DNA of 51,864 nucleotides from an uncultured Oscillospiraceae bacterium (GCA_934591745.1 CAKTPQ010000011.1:1-51864), one strand, 5' to 3'. Counted from the stretch's first letter, positions 35,148-43,714 are shown. Notes: generated from the letters alone by a model not told the origin. Numbers and translations are program-made.

Positions 35148-37643
35148 TTACAGTTTCTTCAACTCGGCGTCGATCTCCGCCAGCCGACTCTCAATCTCCT
35201 TGCGGCGTTTGCCGGTAAATAGTCCTTTTAAATTAGACAACTCATTTTGCAAGGTCTCTTTTTCCGACGTAAGGCTGGCACGCTTCTCTGCCTTTTCTTT
35301 TTTTAGTGTAGCCAGCTCTTCCTCCGTGTAGATCAGCTTCCAGTCACTCACATTGCATTGGCCGGTCTTGTTGTCTCCAACAGCCACCACCGTGCCGTCT
35401 GCTTTCAAGCCGATTATTCGACCCCCACTTGTGTAAACGTATGCTCCCAGTTTCTGCCACCCTCCTTTTGGATCCCAATCTTCATACACCGTAGTGGCTG
35501 CCGCAATGGCCACAATATCGCGCCAATCGCTTACATCATAACTATCACTGGTAGATACCACTGTGCCGTCTGATTTCAACCCTACCATTACATTGCACTT
35601 GCCTCTTTTGTTTGCCGCAATGGCCACAATATCATGCCAGCCTTTTGTATTTACAAAATCTCGACATGTAGCCACAACGGTTCCGTACGCTGTCAAGCCA
35701 ACTGTGTATTGGTCGCCTGCCGCAATGGCAACAATATCATGCCAGTCGGAGACATTGCACTCACCATTGCTGTTATACTTAAGTTCTCCCGTTGCCACCA
35801 CCGTCCCATCCGATTTCAAACCCACTATGTGAAAGCTCCCAGCCGCAATGGCCGCAATATCACGCCACGTTCTTATATCCAAATCATCATCGGTAGCCAC
35901 CACTCTGCCGTTCGATTTTAAGCCTGCTGTGAAAGTCTGTCCTGCCGCAATGGCAATAATGTTTCGCCAGTCGTAGACATTGCACTGACCGTTCCTGTTG
36001 TATCCATCGGCCACCACTGTTCCATCCGCTTTGAGCCCAATGATGTGCCGTTCAATGGTACCGGAGCCGTAGCCTGCTGAAATGGCCACGATGTCATGCC
36101 AATAAGGCACGTCGTGAAAAGAAAACGCATACGTGGAATCTCCGGCAGATACCACTTTGCCGTCTGAACGCAGCCCAACTGTGAAATAATCAGTGAGTGC
36201 AAGCATTTTCTGGTATGGCGCAATAGCGGCGCGTTTTGATTCGAGTAAGTGGGAGCGCTCCTTGCGATCTTCTTCCTTGCCCTTTGCTTTTTCCTCAGCT
36301 TTCCGCACACAGTCTTCTGCGTCTTTATAGCCGGAAATTTCGGCAAACGCCGCTGCCGCTTTCTGACAATCCTCTACGGTTTTTGTTTTCTTCATCATTT
36401 TACCTGCGTTCCGATAACGAATGGCGTTGTTGCACTCCTGCAGAAACGCAGCCTGTTCATCGGAAGCATATTCAAGGGCTTTCTTATAAAGCGGATGCGT
36501 GTCAAACGGCTCTCCCCACCTTGCCAGCCTATCCTTTTGCGGTACTCTCATACCCGCCATCAGCTTATAGAGATATGCCGTGCCGTTTTTCGGTTCAATG
36601 TCCAGAGTCCTTTCACAGTATGCATCCGCATTGTCCCAATCGCCATCGGCAAGGAACATTTCAGCGCGTTCCAGCAGAGAAGTGACCGTTGGATTTACCG
36701 TGGGAGCAGGAGAAGCCGCTGTGTCCGCCGTAGGCGCAGCACCCGCGCCTTTCCCCATGATCTTATCCACACCGCGCAGAAGATCCTGCATCGCGCCCAC
36801 CTTGCCCATGTCCTGCGCCTGGAGCTTGGCGAACTCCTTGGGCATATCGTAAGCGTCGATGCCCTTGTAGCAGGGGATCAGGTGCTTGCTCTTGTCCTTG
36901 GTCATCAGCTGCAAAAAGCGGCTCCACTCGTTTTTCACCCACACCGCGTTGTAATACTCGTAGTCCGTACCAAAAGCCAGCATGATCTTGGCGCTATGTA
37001 AAGCCGCGAAAATATACGGTTCATACTCCGTGCCCAGCTTATCCTCCAGCGAAATGCGGCTGAAAAACACACGGTAGCCCTTTTCTGTCAGCGCGTCGTA
37101 CACATCCTGCGCGATCACGCTGTCCACGGTGCGCTGGCCGTCCTCGGCAGTCTCCTTATAGCAGATGAAAATATCGTAGGGCGGCTCTTTGCCGGACACC
37201 TCCACGATGCCCCGGCGCAGCTCCTCGATGGCCTTGGCCTCGTCACGATAGACACGCCGCGCCACGGCGTCGGCGTTCTCCAGTGCCTGCTCAAAGTCGC
37301 TGTCTTCCATCACGCTGTCAAAGCTGGAGCGGTGGCAGGTGGGGATTTTCTTCCCTGTGGCGGGGTCGTCCACATACTCGATGCCGTAGCGGCACAGCAC
37401 AAGACCCCAGTAGGCCTCGGCCTCCGTGGGGAAGTCCGCCACGATGCTCTCATACACACCGGCAGCCTTGTCGAACTCGCAGGCAAGGCGCAGCCGGTTG
37501 GCGCGGGCGAACAGTGTCAGTTTCTTCTCATTATCGGCGGCGGGCACCGTCTGCTGCGAGCCGCAGTATTCGCACACGGCGACGCTGCTGCCCTCGACCA
37601 GCTCCAGATCTCCCCCGCACATTTTGCATTTGATAACAGACAT
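35148..37643 (-). CDS. Zinc-ribbon/TIR/RCC1-repeat protein, soluble paralogue
   Basis: 831 residues, ATG at 37643 with GGGGAGAAAG upstream. The first 300 residues align without gaps to the 920-residue paralogue: zinc ribbon (CKMCGG, CEYCG), helical part, then TIR domain (PYDIFICYKETAEDG, VFFSRISLEDKLGTEYEPYIFAAL) with the candidate catalytic Glu again at 208. After a Pro/Ala/Thr linker and a TPR-like region come seven RCC1-like units (DGKVV at 494, then near 540, 578, 612, 653, 692 and 749), but no membrane helix. It ends in a coiled coil (about 773-831). The RCC1 part is more AT-rich than the TIR part. Probably a sensor-effector; the substrate and trigger are unknown. Confidence 0.85.
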   Translation of the reverse strand: MSVIKCKMCGGDLELVEGSSVAVCEYCGSQQTVPAADNEKKLTLFARANRLRLACEFDKAAGVYESIVADFPTEAEAYWGLVLCRYGIEYVDDPATGKKIPTCHRSSFDSVMEDSDFEQALENADAVARRVYRDEAKAIEELRRGIVEVSGKEPPYDIFICYKETAEDGQRTVDSVIAQDVYDALTEKGYRVFFSRISLEDKLGTEYEPYIFAALHSAKIMLAFGTDYEYYNAVWVKNEWSRFLQLMTKDKSKHLIPCYKGIDAYDMPKEFAKLQAQDMGKVGAMQDLLRGVDKIMGKGAGAAPTADTAASPAPTVNPTVTSLLERAEMFLADGDWDNADAYCERTLDIEPKNGTAYLYKLMAGMRVPQKDRLARWGEPFDTHPLYKKALEYASDEQAAFLQECNNAIRYRNAGKMMKKTKTVEDCQKAAAAFAEISGYKDAEDCVRKAEEKAKGKEEDRKERSHLLESKRAAIAPYQKMLALTDYFTVGLRSDGKVVSAGDSTYAFSFHDVPYWHDIVAISAGYGSGTIERHIIGLKADGTVVADGYNRNGQCNVYDWRNIIAIAAGQTFTAGLKSNGRVVATDDDLDIRTWRDIAAIAAGSFHIVGLKSDGTVVATGELKYNSNGECNVSDWHDIVAIAAGDQYTVGLTAYGTVVATCRDFVNTKGWHDIVAIAANKRGKCNVMVGLKSDGTVVSTSDSYDVSDWRDIVAIAAATTVYEDWDPKGGWQKLGAYVYTSGGRIIGLKADGTVVAVGDNKTGQCNVSDWKLIYTEEELATLKKEKAEKRASLTSEKETLQNELSNLKGLFTGKRRKEIESRLAEIDAELKKL

Positions 37644-37662
37644 ATTCTCTTTCTCCCCTCGT

Positions 37663-37881
37663 TTATTTCAGCGGATGGTCAGTTCCGTCCTGTCGTTCTG
37701 AAACTTCCATGTGTTCCAATGCGAACTCGAAGCACTTGACCATGATCTCGTTGCGGGTGCAGCCCACATACTTGGCGATACTGTCAATATCCCGGAGCAT
37801 ATCTTTGGGCAGACGCATGGAGATCACGGCGGATTCCTCTGTGTACTTCTTCGGTCGGATGATCAATTTTGGCGCAGCCAT
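37663..37881 (-). CDS. Ribbon-helix-helix (CopG/Arc-like) regulator
   Basis: 72 residues, ATG at 37881 with GGGAGGTG upstream. The core AVISMRLPKDMLRDIDSIAKYVGCTRNEIMVKCFEFAL has the beta strand followed by two helices of the MetJ/Arc fold. First gene of the TIR operon, 19 bases before the first TIR gene, and directly under the promoter at 37918-37946. It is therefore the likely autorepressor of the whole operon. Confidence 0.85.
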   Translation of the reverse strand: MAAPKLIIRPKKYTEESAVISMRLPKDMLRDIDSIAKYVGCTRNEIMVKCFEFALEHMEVSERQDGTDHPLK

Positions 37882-37917
37882 AGCAACACCTCCCGGTGGT
37901 CGAAATTACGCACATTG

Positions 37918-37946
37918 ATTATACTACGATTGTATTCTGCTGACAA
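37918..37946 (-). promoter_or_regulatory. Promoter of the TIR/SPFH operon
   Basis: Minus-strand TTGTCA (37946-37941), 17-base spacer, TATAAT (37923-37918). Strong sigma-A match; no other good promoter is seen before the following five genes. Confidence 0.85.
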
Positions 37947-38063
37947 TATGCACGGAGCATAGGGTGGCGAATAATGGGAAAATTCGGCGAATGATACATA
38001 AAAGCCACTCTAATTTGTGCATATTTAACGCCATGCTTCCGGAACCGAATTGACGATAAGAAA

Positions 38064-38095
38064 GAACGGCACGAAGGGTACCCTTCGTGCCGTTC
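38064..38095 (-). terminator. Palindromic terminator after the DUF6076 gene
   Basis: A perfect 32-base palindrome centred on GGGTACCC, with T-rich TTCTTTCTTATC following on the minus strand. It isolates the DUF6076 gene from the TIR operon promoter. Confidence 0.85.
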
Positions 38096-38127
38096 ACTGT
38101 TTTGCATTTTCTGATTTGCATTTGTTT

Positions 38128-39120
38128 TTACATTTTGTCTCTGTTTACAAAATCTTCCCTAATAACCTTCAGAGCGTCTTTCTCGGAGAGCTTTCCTGCA
38201 AGGTACGCATCCCGTGCTTCCGTTGCATTTTCCAACCAATCATAATACTCCGCATAGCTCAGATCTCTTTTGGATGCCTTTTTATTCGGATCCAGCGCAC
38301 GCTCATAGCGCTTGTACATCCGCTGCTTTGCACGGTCAAATTCCTCCACGACCTTTTTATTCTGCGCCTGCAGCTTATGCTTCAATGCGGGGCCCAAGTC
38401 CTTGCATGTTTTATCGTCCTTCAGCACTCTGTCGCAATACAAGGTTTTCTCGGCGGTCTTTGGAATGAAGTATCTGCCGCAGCATTCACACAGTGCTACG
38501 CGCGGTTCGGCAGCGATAAAGTGGAGTACCAGAAACGTGTAGTAGTCAGCCGCTGAACGGAACAGGTACTCGGGGGTATGCAGATTTGAAAAGCTGGAAA
38601 TCTGTGTGAATTCTACCTCCTGCAAGATTCGGTATTTCTTGTCCAGATCGACGGGGACATGGAAGCGCATATCCCGCAGGATATTGTTCACAGAGAATTG
38701 TGTAAGCATTACCGCGGACAATTCTGAAATGATTTTCTCCACGGCAGTCACGGGATATGTGTCGCTCCCGTCAGCAGCGGGGATTCGGTCTTCCATGATG
38801 GTTCTCGTAAGCGTTCCATATAGGGGATCGTCTTCTTCAAACTCCTCGATCAAATCCTGCACCGTATCCTGTATGAACTCAAATACGCGCATATCGACGG
38901 TATCCTTCCCGTCGCCGTCCTGCGTGACCAGATATGCAGCGGACAGCCGGATGCGATCTACGATAAAGGCATAGAAATCAAAAATGAGTTCAGAGAACAG
39001 GATGACCTCGTCATTCAGCGTTGTCGCCTCCAATTCTGTCTCGCCGGATACGGAAACCAACGTGCGTTTCAGACTTCCGTCGTTGCCCAGCGTGACATAC
39101 AGGCCGAGTTTTCTCTCCAT
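38128..39120 (-). CDS. DUF6076-like protein
   Basis: 330 residues from the ATG at 39120 (GGGAAGG upstream). A mostly helical N-terminal part (about 40-190) precedes a conserved cysteine/zinc-finger-like block (about 215-245: CECCGRYFIPKTAEKTLYCDR). A basic helical region follows (HKLQAQNKKVVEEFDRAKQRMYKRYERA). Proteins of this kind are common in clostridial accessory regions and have no known function. Lower GC than the core genes. It is transcribed away from the mobile-element module. Confidence 0.7.
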   Translation of the reverse strand: MERKLGLYVTLGNDGSLKRTLVSVSGETELEATTLNDEVILFSELIFDFYAFIVDRIRLSAAYLVTQDGDGKDTVDMRVFEFIQDTVQDLIEEFEEDDPLYGTLTRTIMEDRIPAADGSDTYPVTAVEKIISELSAVMLTQFSVNNILRDMRFHVPVDLDKKYRILQEVEFTQISSFSNLHTPEYLFRSAADYYTFLVLHFIAAEPRVALCECCGRYFIPKTAEKTLYCDRVLKDDKTCKDLGPALKHKLQAQNKKVVEEFDRAKQRMYKRYERALDPNKKASKRDLSYAEYYDWLENATEARDAYLAGKLSEKDALKVIREDFVNRDKM

Positions 39121-39145
39121 TGGCGTACCTTCCCGTTTTGTCCAC

Positions 39146-39183
39146 AAGTGATCTTTCTCTGCAGCGGAGGAAGATCACTTTTT
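39146..39183 (+). terminator. Hairpin with T-run between divergent genes
   Basis: Stem AAGTGATCTT/AAGATCACTT followed by TTT on the plus strand. No plus-strand gene ends before it, so it may shield the mobile-element genes from outside transcription or be an attenuator. Confidence 0.5.
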
Positions 39184-39265
39184 CATGTATAGTGTCCTGC
39201 ATTCATTATACCATGAACACACTGGGTCGTACAGAAAAATAAACTTTAGATTGGAGATGATATGC

Positions 39266-40279
39266 ATGACGCATCAACAACTGCAAACCATCGACGCGGA
39301 CACGCTGCTGTCCACTACATTGCCGCCCACACGCTTCATCATAGACCAACTGCTGCCGCAGGGCCTGCACATCCTTGCAGGTGCGCCGAAGGTAGGTAAA
39401 TCGTGGCTGGCACTGTGGCTGTGTCTGCAAGCGGCACAGGGAGCAAATGTGTGGGACTTCCCAACGCACAGGGGCACTGTGCTCTACCTCTGCCTGGAGG
39501 ACAGCCTCACCCGTATCCAAAGCCGCCTGTTTCAGATCACCGACGACGCGCCGGAGGCACTGCACTTCGCCACCATCGCCGCAGGCATCGGCGAGGGGCT
39601 GGAGGAGCAGCTCACCAACTTCCTTACGCAGCACCCCGACACCTCGCTGGTGGTCATCGACACATTACAGCGCATCCGCACCGGCAGCGACAGCGGCAAT
39701 CCCTACGCCAACGACTACCGTGACATCTCTGTACTGAAAGCGTTGGCGGACAAGCACCACATCGCCATCCTGCTCATTCACCACCTCCGTAAGATGAACG
39801 ATGATGATCCCATGAATATGATCTCCGGCACAACGGGCATCAGCGGAGCGACAGACAGCAACTTCGTGCTAAAGGAACGTAGGCGCGGCAGCGGTGAAGC
39901 GACCCTGTACTGCACCGGACGGGACATAGAATACCGTGAGCTGCCGCTGGTATTCGATAAGGGCGGCTACACATGGCGGCTGACGGAGTCGGTGGAGGAG
40001 GAGCGCATTTCTATCGACCCGGAGGCAATTTCCCTCTCTGCCTTTCTGCGGGGGCTGGGCAGCTTTGAGGGAACAGCTACGGAGTTGAGTGCGCTGCTGG
40101 AAGCAAAGACAGGGGAGAGGCTAACGCCCAGCGTGCTGTCCAAACGGCTGGTGAAGTACGCGGAGGTGCTGGAGCAGAACGGTATCCGCGTGGTCAGCGA
40201 ACGCACACGGACAACGCGGATGCTGAGTATCCTTTGCCTTCCGTGTGACGGGAGTGACGGCAGTGACGGGAAAAACTGA
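39266..40279 (+). CDS. RecA-like AAA ATPase (RepA/AAA_25 type) of mobile element
   Basis: 337 residues from the ATG at 39266 (GGAG 9 bases upstream; an in-frame ATG at 39257 lies too close to it). Walker A is GAPKVGKS, Walker B is SLVVIDTLQ, and a hexameric-helicase-type core includes HHLRKMNDDDPMNMISGTTGISGATDSNFVL. The C-terminal ~90 residues resemble a winged helix (LLEAKTGERLTPSVLSKRLVKYAEVL). Such proteins serve plasmid or element replication as RepA-like helicases. The coding end carries 9-base repeats that pair with downstream copies (40245-40326). Confidence 0.88.
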   Translation: MTHQQLQTIDADTLLSTTLPPTRFIIDQLLPQGLHILAGAPKVGKSWLALWLCLQAAQGANVWDFPTHRGTVLYLCLEDSLTRIQSRLFQITDDAPEALHFATIAAGIGEGLEEQLTNFLTQHPDTSLVVIDTLQRIRTGSDSGNPYANDYRDISVLKALADKHHIAILLIHHLRKMNDDDPMNMISGTTGISGATDSNFVLKERRRGSGEATLYCTGRDIEYRELPLVFDKGGYTWRLTESVEEERISIDPEAISLSAFLRGLGSFEGTATELSALLEAKTGERLTPSVLSKRLVKYAEVLEQNGIRVVSERTRTTRMLSILCLPCDGSDGSDGKN

Positions 40280-40326
40280 TATGGTGCCTGTGTTGAATTT
40301 GCCGTCACACCTGTCACAGCCGTCAC
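40245..40326. repeat. Inverted array of 9-base-spaced GTGACGG repeats
   Basis: GTGACGG occurs at 40245, 40254 and 40263. Then in inverse orientation come CCGTCAC at 40302, CTGTCAC at 40311 and CCGTCAC at 40320. Both sets have a 9-base period and face each other across 32 bases, spanning the stop codon of the ATPase gene. It could be an iteron-like binding site for the element's replication protein, or a large 3' hairpin. Confidence 0.75.
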
Positions 40327-40764
40327 AGAGCGAAAATGTACCGATTTTTGCCAGAGGCACACAATGCCGTTTCGCTCCGGAAAATCACGATTTTGGAGCA
40401 AAACCAGAGGAGAAAAAGGGAAATTCGCAGCCCCACCACACCTCTCACTCGTTGCCCGCCGTGTTGCCGCCTGTGGCCCGCTGTGTGGCCTCGTAGGGCG
40501 GAGGTGGGGTACGGATACCACCCAGCCTATTTGGGCGCGTGTTGGGGAGCTTTTCGGTGCGCCGAAAGTATAGCAGGAGAAAAGGGTGGGGTCGTGCCCG
40601 CCCCACCCCGGTCACTTCTGCCCGCAGTGCGGGCAGTTGCGCCGTTCCACCAGCGGCGTCGTAGAAGGGGATTTTCGGCGGGCGGTGGGGTCGAGAACAG
40701 AAAAAACCCGCAGTTACGGGAAAAGCTGCGGGGTTACAGCAAAAATTCAAGGAGGAAAGCCGAG
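40280..40764. other. Gene-poor gap of the mobile element
   Basis: 485 bases between the ATPase and the next small gene. It holds the right half of the 9-base repeat array, then GC-rich inverted repeats GGGTGGG/CCCACCC (about 40585-40609) and CTGCCCGC/GCGGGCAG (40619-40637). Open frames here have no ribosome site. It may contain an origin or transfer site of the element; nothing more can be supported. Confidence 0.45.
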
Positions 40765-41112
40765 ATGACAAATAACAAGGAAAAGTACGCTTTTTGGCTT
40801 ATGCCGGAAGCGAAGAAAATGATAGAAATAAACGCGCCGCTGGCTAACTGCGGCAGCCAAAGTGAGTTCGTGGAAAAGGCGGTTCGGTTCTATGACGGCT
40901 ACCTGAAGGTGCAGAACGCCGGAGCGTTCCTGCCCCACGCCGTTGCGGATGTGCTGGAAGGTACGCTGGGCGTGTTCGCAAACCGTATGGCCAAGCTGCT
41001 GTTCAACCTGACCGTGGAGCACAACATCACCAACCACCTGCTGGCCGCAGACGTGGACATGACACGCGGCACGATCTCGCTGCGGGATGTGATCAGCGAC
41101 TCACAAGAGTGA
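40765..41112 (+). CDS. Small mobile-element accessory protein
   Basis: 115 residues, ATG at 40765 with AAGGAGG upstream. It starts KEKYAFWLMPEAKKMIE, with SQSEFVEKAVRFYDGYL after it, which resembles a ribbon-helix-helix-like N-terminus, followed by a helical region (DVLEGTLGVFANRMAKLLFNLTVEHNITNHLLAA). Similar proteins accompany serine recombinases and RepA-like ATPases in clostridial elements. It may bind DNA at the element's origin or regulate it; its function is not known. Confidence 0.75.
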   Translation: MTNNKEKYAFWLMPEAKKMIEINAPLANCGSQSEFVEKAVRFYDGYLKVQNAGAFLPHAVADVLEGTLGVFANRMAKLLFNLTVEHNITNHLLAADVDMTRGTISLRDVISDSQE

Positions 41113-41128
41113 CGATAGGAGGTACATC

Positions 41129-41332
41129 ATGTTTCTATACGAAGGAGACAGTTTAAAAAATGTGACTGTCATTCGAGGCGTCCGATATGTGACAGTCAGT
41201 CACTACAGCGGTAACAAAGATGTCTGTGACAAGCTGGGAGAGCTGCTCACCGATGCCTTTCGTTCATGCGATCTGCACGAAGTTACGAATGCTTCTTCGG
41301 CAGATGTGGATATAGCTATTGACGGCGACTAA
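41129..41332 (+). CDS. Hypothetical 67-residue mobile-element protein
   Basis: ATG at 41129 with an AGGAGGT site. The sequence MFLYEGDSLKNVTVIRGVRYVTVSHYSGNKD (given in part: VTVIRGVRYVTVSHY) suggests a small beta-rich fold, with an acidic C-terminus ADVDIAIDGD. No family is recognised. It lies 33 bases before the recombinase and is probably co-transcribed with it. Confidence 0.65.
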   Translation: MFLYEGDSLKNVTVIRGVRYVTVSHYSGNKDVCDKLGELLTDAFRSCDLHEVTNASSADVDIAIDGD

Positions 41333-41364
41333 GGGTATTGTGTGTGGCGAAAGGAGTGAAAGCT

Positions 41365-42906
41365 ATGGAAGAAAAAGCGGCGGTCTACTGTCGGCTTAGT
41401 CAAGACGATGGCAGCGTGGGCGAATCCGGCAGCATTCAGACACAGCGCACATTGCTGACACAATACTGCAAAGAACAGCATATCAACATCGCGGACTACT
41501 ACTGTGATGACGGCTGGAGTGGTACAAACTTTGAGCGTCCGGAGTTCCAGCGTATGTTGGAGGACATCGAAAGCGGAAAAGTAAACACGGTCATTGTGAA
41601 AGACCTGTCCCGCTTCGGCAGAGAATACGCACAGATGGGTATGTACATTGAACACTACTTCGAGCAGAAAAACGTTCGCTTCATCTCGGTGGCGGAGAGC
41701 ATTGACTCCGCCAAAGGGCTGGACAATCTGGTGCTGCCCTTCACCAATGTTATCAACTCGTTCTATGCGCGGCAGGCATCCACCAAAACAAGAGCCGCGC
41801 ACCAGGCCAGAGCAAGAAGCGGAATGTTTATGGGCAGCCGTGCGCCGTTCGGCTATCAGAAAGACCCCAATGACCGTCACCACCTGATCGTTGACCCACC
41901 GGCAGCGGATGTGGTGCGGGACATTTTCCGTATGTTCGCTGATGGCATCGGCTATGTGCGGATGACAAAGATCCTGCGGGAAAAGGGAGTTCTCAATCCG
42001 CAGGCCTACTTCAACCAAAACAATCCGAATTACTATAAGAGTGACTACTGGCGCAAGCCCTTTGACTGGCATGCCAGCTCCATCCGCACCATCCTCGAGA
42101 ACCCGGTGTATCTGGGAAAGGTGGTTTTCGGCCGCAGCAAGACAAAGGGCTTCTTCGACAAACGGCGTGTGGAAACGGACGAGTCCGAGTGGATCGTAGT
42201 GGACAACACGCACGAGGCGTTGGTCACACAGGAGCTGTGGGACACAGTGCATCAGATGATGCGCGCCAAGCGACGCGAAAATGCCAGCGGCGAGGTGCAG
42301 CCCTTCGCAGGACTGGTGAAGTGCGCGGATTGCGGCTCATCGCTGAATGCCAGCTACGATAAACGCAAGGGGCGATATACGGGCTTCTCCTGCTGGGTGT
42401 ACAAAAACTACGGGAAATCCCGCTGCACCTCCCACGCCATCGGATGGAAAACACTGAACCAACTGGTGCTGGAGGATATTCGGCGCAATGCGGTGGAGGC
42501 GCGGCGGTCAGCACAGGATTACATGGAGATGCTGGTCTCACTCCACACGGAGAAGCAAAAAGCGGAGGTCGACCGATACAAGCGGGAGCTGAAACGAGTG
42601 GACAAGCGTATCGGTGAGTTGTCCAAGATCCTGAACAAACTCTATGAGGATGCGGCATTAGAGAAAATCAGCGAGGAACGGTATCAGGCCATGGCTCCCA
42701 AGTACGAACGGGAGCAGGCCGCCCTCCAAGGGCAGCGGGAGGAGCTGGCAGCAGAGATTTCTAAGAGTGATAAGGTCTACGAAAATATCGAACAGTTCCT
42801 ACCCCTCATCTGGAAATATACCGGCATTACAGAACTGACGCCCTATATCCTCAACGAACTGATCGAGAGGATCGTGGTACATGAAAAGGCGGTCGTTCCC
42901 GCGTGA
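41365..42906 (+). CDS. Large serine recombinase (TnpX-like)
   Basis: 513 residues from the ATG at 41365 (AAAGGAG upstream). The resolvase domain has the nucleophile Ser12 in VYCRLSQDD and the arginine motif VKDLSRFGREY. The recombinase domain follows (about 160-290: GSRAPFGYQKD, IRTILENPVYLGKVVFG), then a zinc ribbon (CADCG, C-x11-C pattern) with a long coiled coil (about 380-460). It cuts and joins DNA at short att sites to insert and excise an element. It is the last gene before the FadR-type regulator, as expected for a recombinase at the element's end. The att sites are not identified. Confidence 0.93.
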   Translation: MEEKAAVYCRLSQDDGSVGESGSIQTQRTLLTQYCKEQHINIADYYCDDGWSGTNFERPEFQRMLEDIESGKVNTVIVKDLSRFGREYAQMGMYIEHYFEQKNVRFISVAESIDSAKGLDNLVLPFTNVINSFYARQASTKTRAAHQARARSGMFMGSRAPFGYQKDPNDRHHLIVDPPAADVVRDIFRMFADGIGYVRMTKILREKGVLNPQAYFNQNNPNYYKSDYWRKPFDWHASSIRTILENPVYLGKVVFGRSKTKGFFDKRRVETDESEWIVVDNTHEALVTQELWDTVHQMMRAKRRENASGEVQPFAGLVKCADCGSSLNASYDKRKGRYTGFSCWVYKNYGKSRCTSHAIGWKTLNQLVLEDIRRNAVEARRSAQDYMEMLVSLHTEKQKAEVDRYKRELKRVDKRIGELSKILNKLYEDAALEKISEERYQAMAPKYEREQAALQGQREELAAEISKSDKVYENIEQFLPLIWKYTGITELTPYILNELIERIVVHEKAVVPA

Positions 42907-42988
42907 TGCGGATGATCCGGGACAGCGGGCGGACAAACTATTGCAAAAAAATCAAATACCTCCACAAATCCCGATTTGTCGGCCTCTT

Positions 42989-43687
42989 TTACTCCACATA
43001 TCCGCAGAAGTGCTGGATGCCGGTGCGCAGCAGCTCCGCTGCCGCCGCGCCTTCCCCGGCCCCGATGCAGTTCGTGAACCGCTCCAGCGTCTCCAGGCAC
43101 CGGGCCGTGCCCTCTGCCGCGATATACTCCTGCCAGAACGCCAGATTCACCGTGGTAAAGGCGTTGAAGATCAGCGGTGTGATGGTGTTGCCGCTGAGAA
43201 ACGTGATGCCGCGGTGATAGCGGAACAGCGCCTGGGCGAAGTCCTCGGTGCTCCGGGCGGCGGCTTCCTCCGCCTGCCGCTGCAGGGCCTGAAGGGCGGC
43301 CATATCCGCTGCCGTGTGCCGCGCCGCCAGCTCCTCCATGGCCGGGGCCTCCAGATAGTACCGCAGCCGCAGGATGCTCAGCGCCGTTTTCCGGTCGGGG
43401 ATGCCGCCGTGGAAATCCATGATGGCCCGCAGCGTCTCCAGACTGCCGGTCTGGGCGTAGTCCGCCACCGTTACGCCCCGGCGGGAGGCGATATCCAGGA
43501 ACCCCAGCCGGTGCAGCTCCCGCAGCCCCTCGTGGACCACGGTCTTGCTGATCTTCATCTCATCTGCCAGCTCTCGTTCCGTGGGCAGGCGGTCGCCGGG
43601 CCGCAGCTCACCGGACAGGATCATGCCCTCCAGCTGCTGTACGAACAGCTCCTTCACGGTGGGCGCTACGATCTCACGAAATGCCAT
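42989..43687 (-). CDS. FadR-subfamily GntR transcriptional regulator
   Basis: 232 residues from the ATG at 43687 (AGAGGG upstream). The N-terminal winged helix has SGELRPGDRLPTERELADEMKISKTVVHEGLRELHRLGFL. The C-terminal all-helical FCD domain (about 85-225) binds a small organic acid in most relatives, and has R-x-x-Y near LRLRYYLEAPAMEELAARH and a metal-site-like H in RYHRGITFLSGN. The operator-like TGGTCAGACCA lies just upstream. It is divergent from the Fe-S oxidoreductase-hypAB operon, its probable target. Confidence 0.9.
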   Translation of the reverse strand: MAFREIVAPTVKELFVQQLEGMILSGELRPGDRLPTERELADEMKISKTVVHEGLRELHRLGFLDIASRRGVTVADYAQTGSLETLRAIMDFHGGIPDRKTALSILRLRYYLEAPAMEELAARHTAADMAALQALQRQAEEAAARSTEDFAQALFRYHRGITFLSGNTITPLIFNAFTTVNLAFWQEYIAAEGTARCLETLERFTNCIGAGEGAAAAELLRTGIQHFCGYVE

Positions 43688-43703
43688 ACCTGTCACCCTC
43701 TCT

Positions 43704-43714
43704 TGGTCAGACCA
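43704..43714. promoter_or_regulatory. FadR-type operator TGGTCAGACCA
   Basis: A palindrome matching the TGGTnnnACCA pattern bound by FadR-subfamily GntR proteins, 17 bases upstream of the regulator's start codon. It suggests autoregulation and possibly control of the divergent operon. Confidence 0.75.

Noticed and set aside
37919..38121. Two overlapping minus-strand frames of about 60 codons between the TIR operon and the DUF6076 gene
   Set aside because: They have no ribosome site, run across the palindromic terminator and the operon promoter, and show no family motif.
40336..40764. Upstream extension of the 115-residue protein's frame
   Set aside because: The extension has no ribosome site and an Arg/Pro-rich sequence; the AAGGAGG site fixes the start at 40765.
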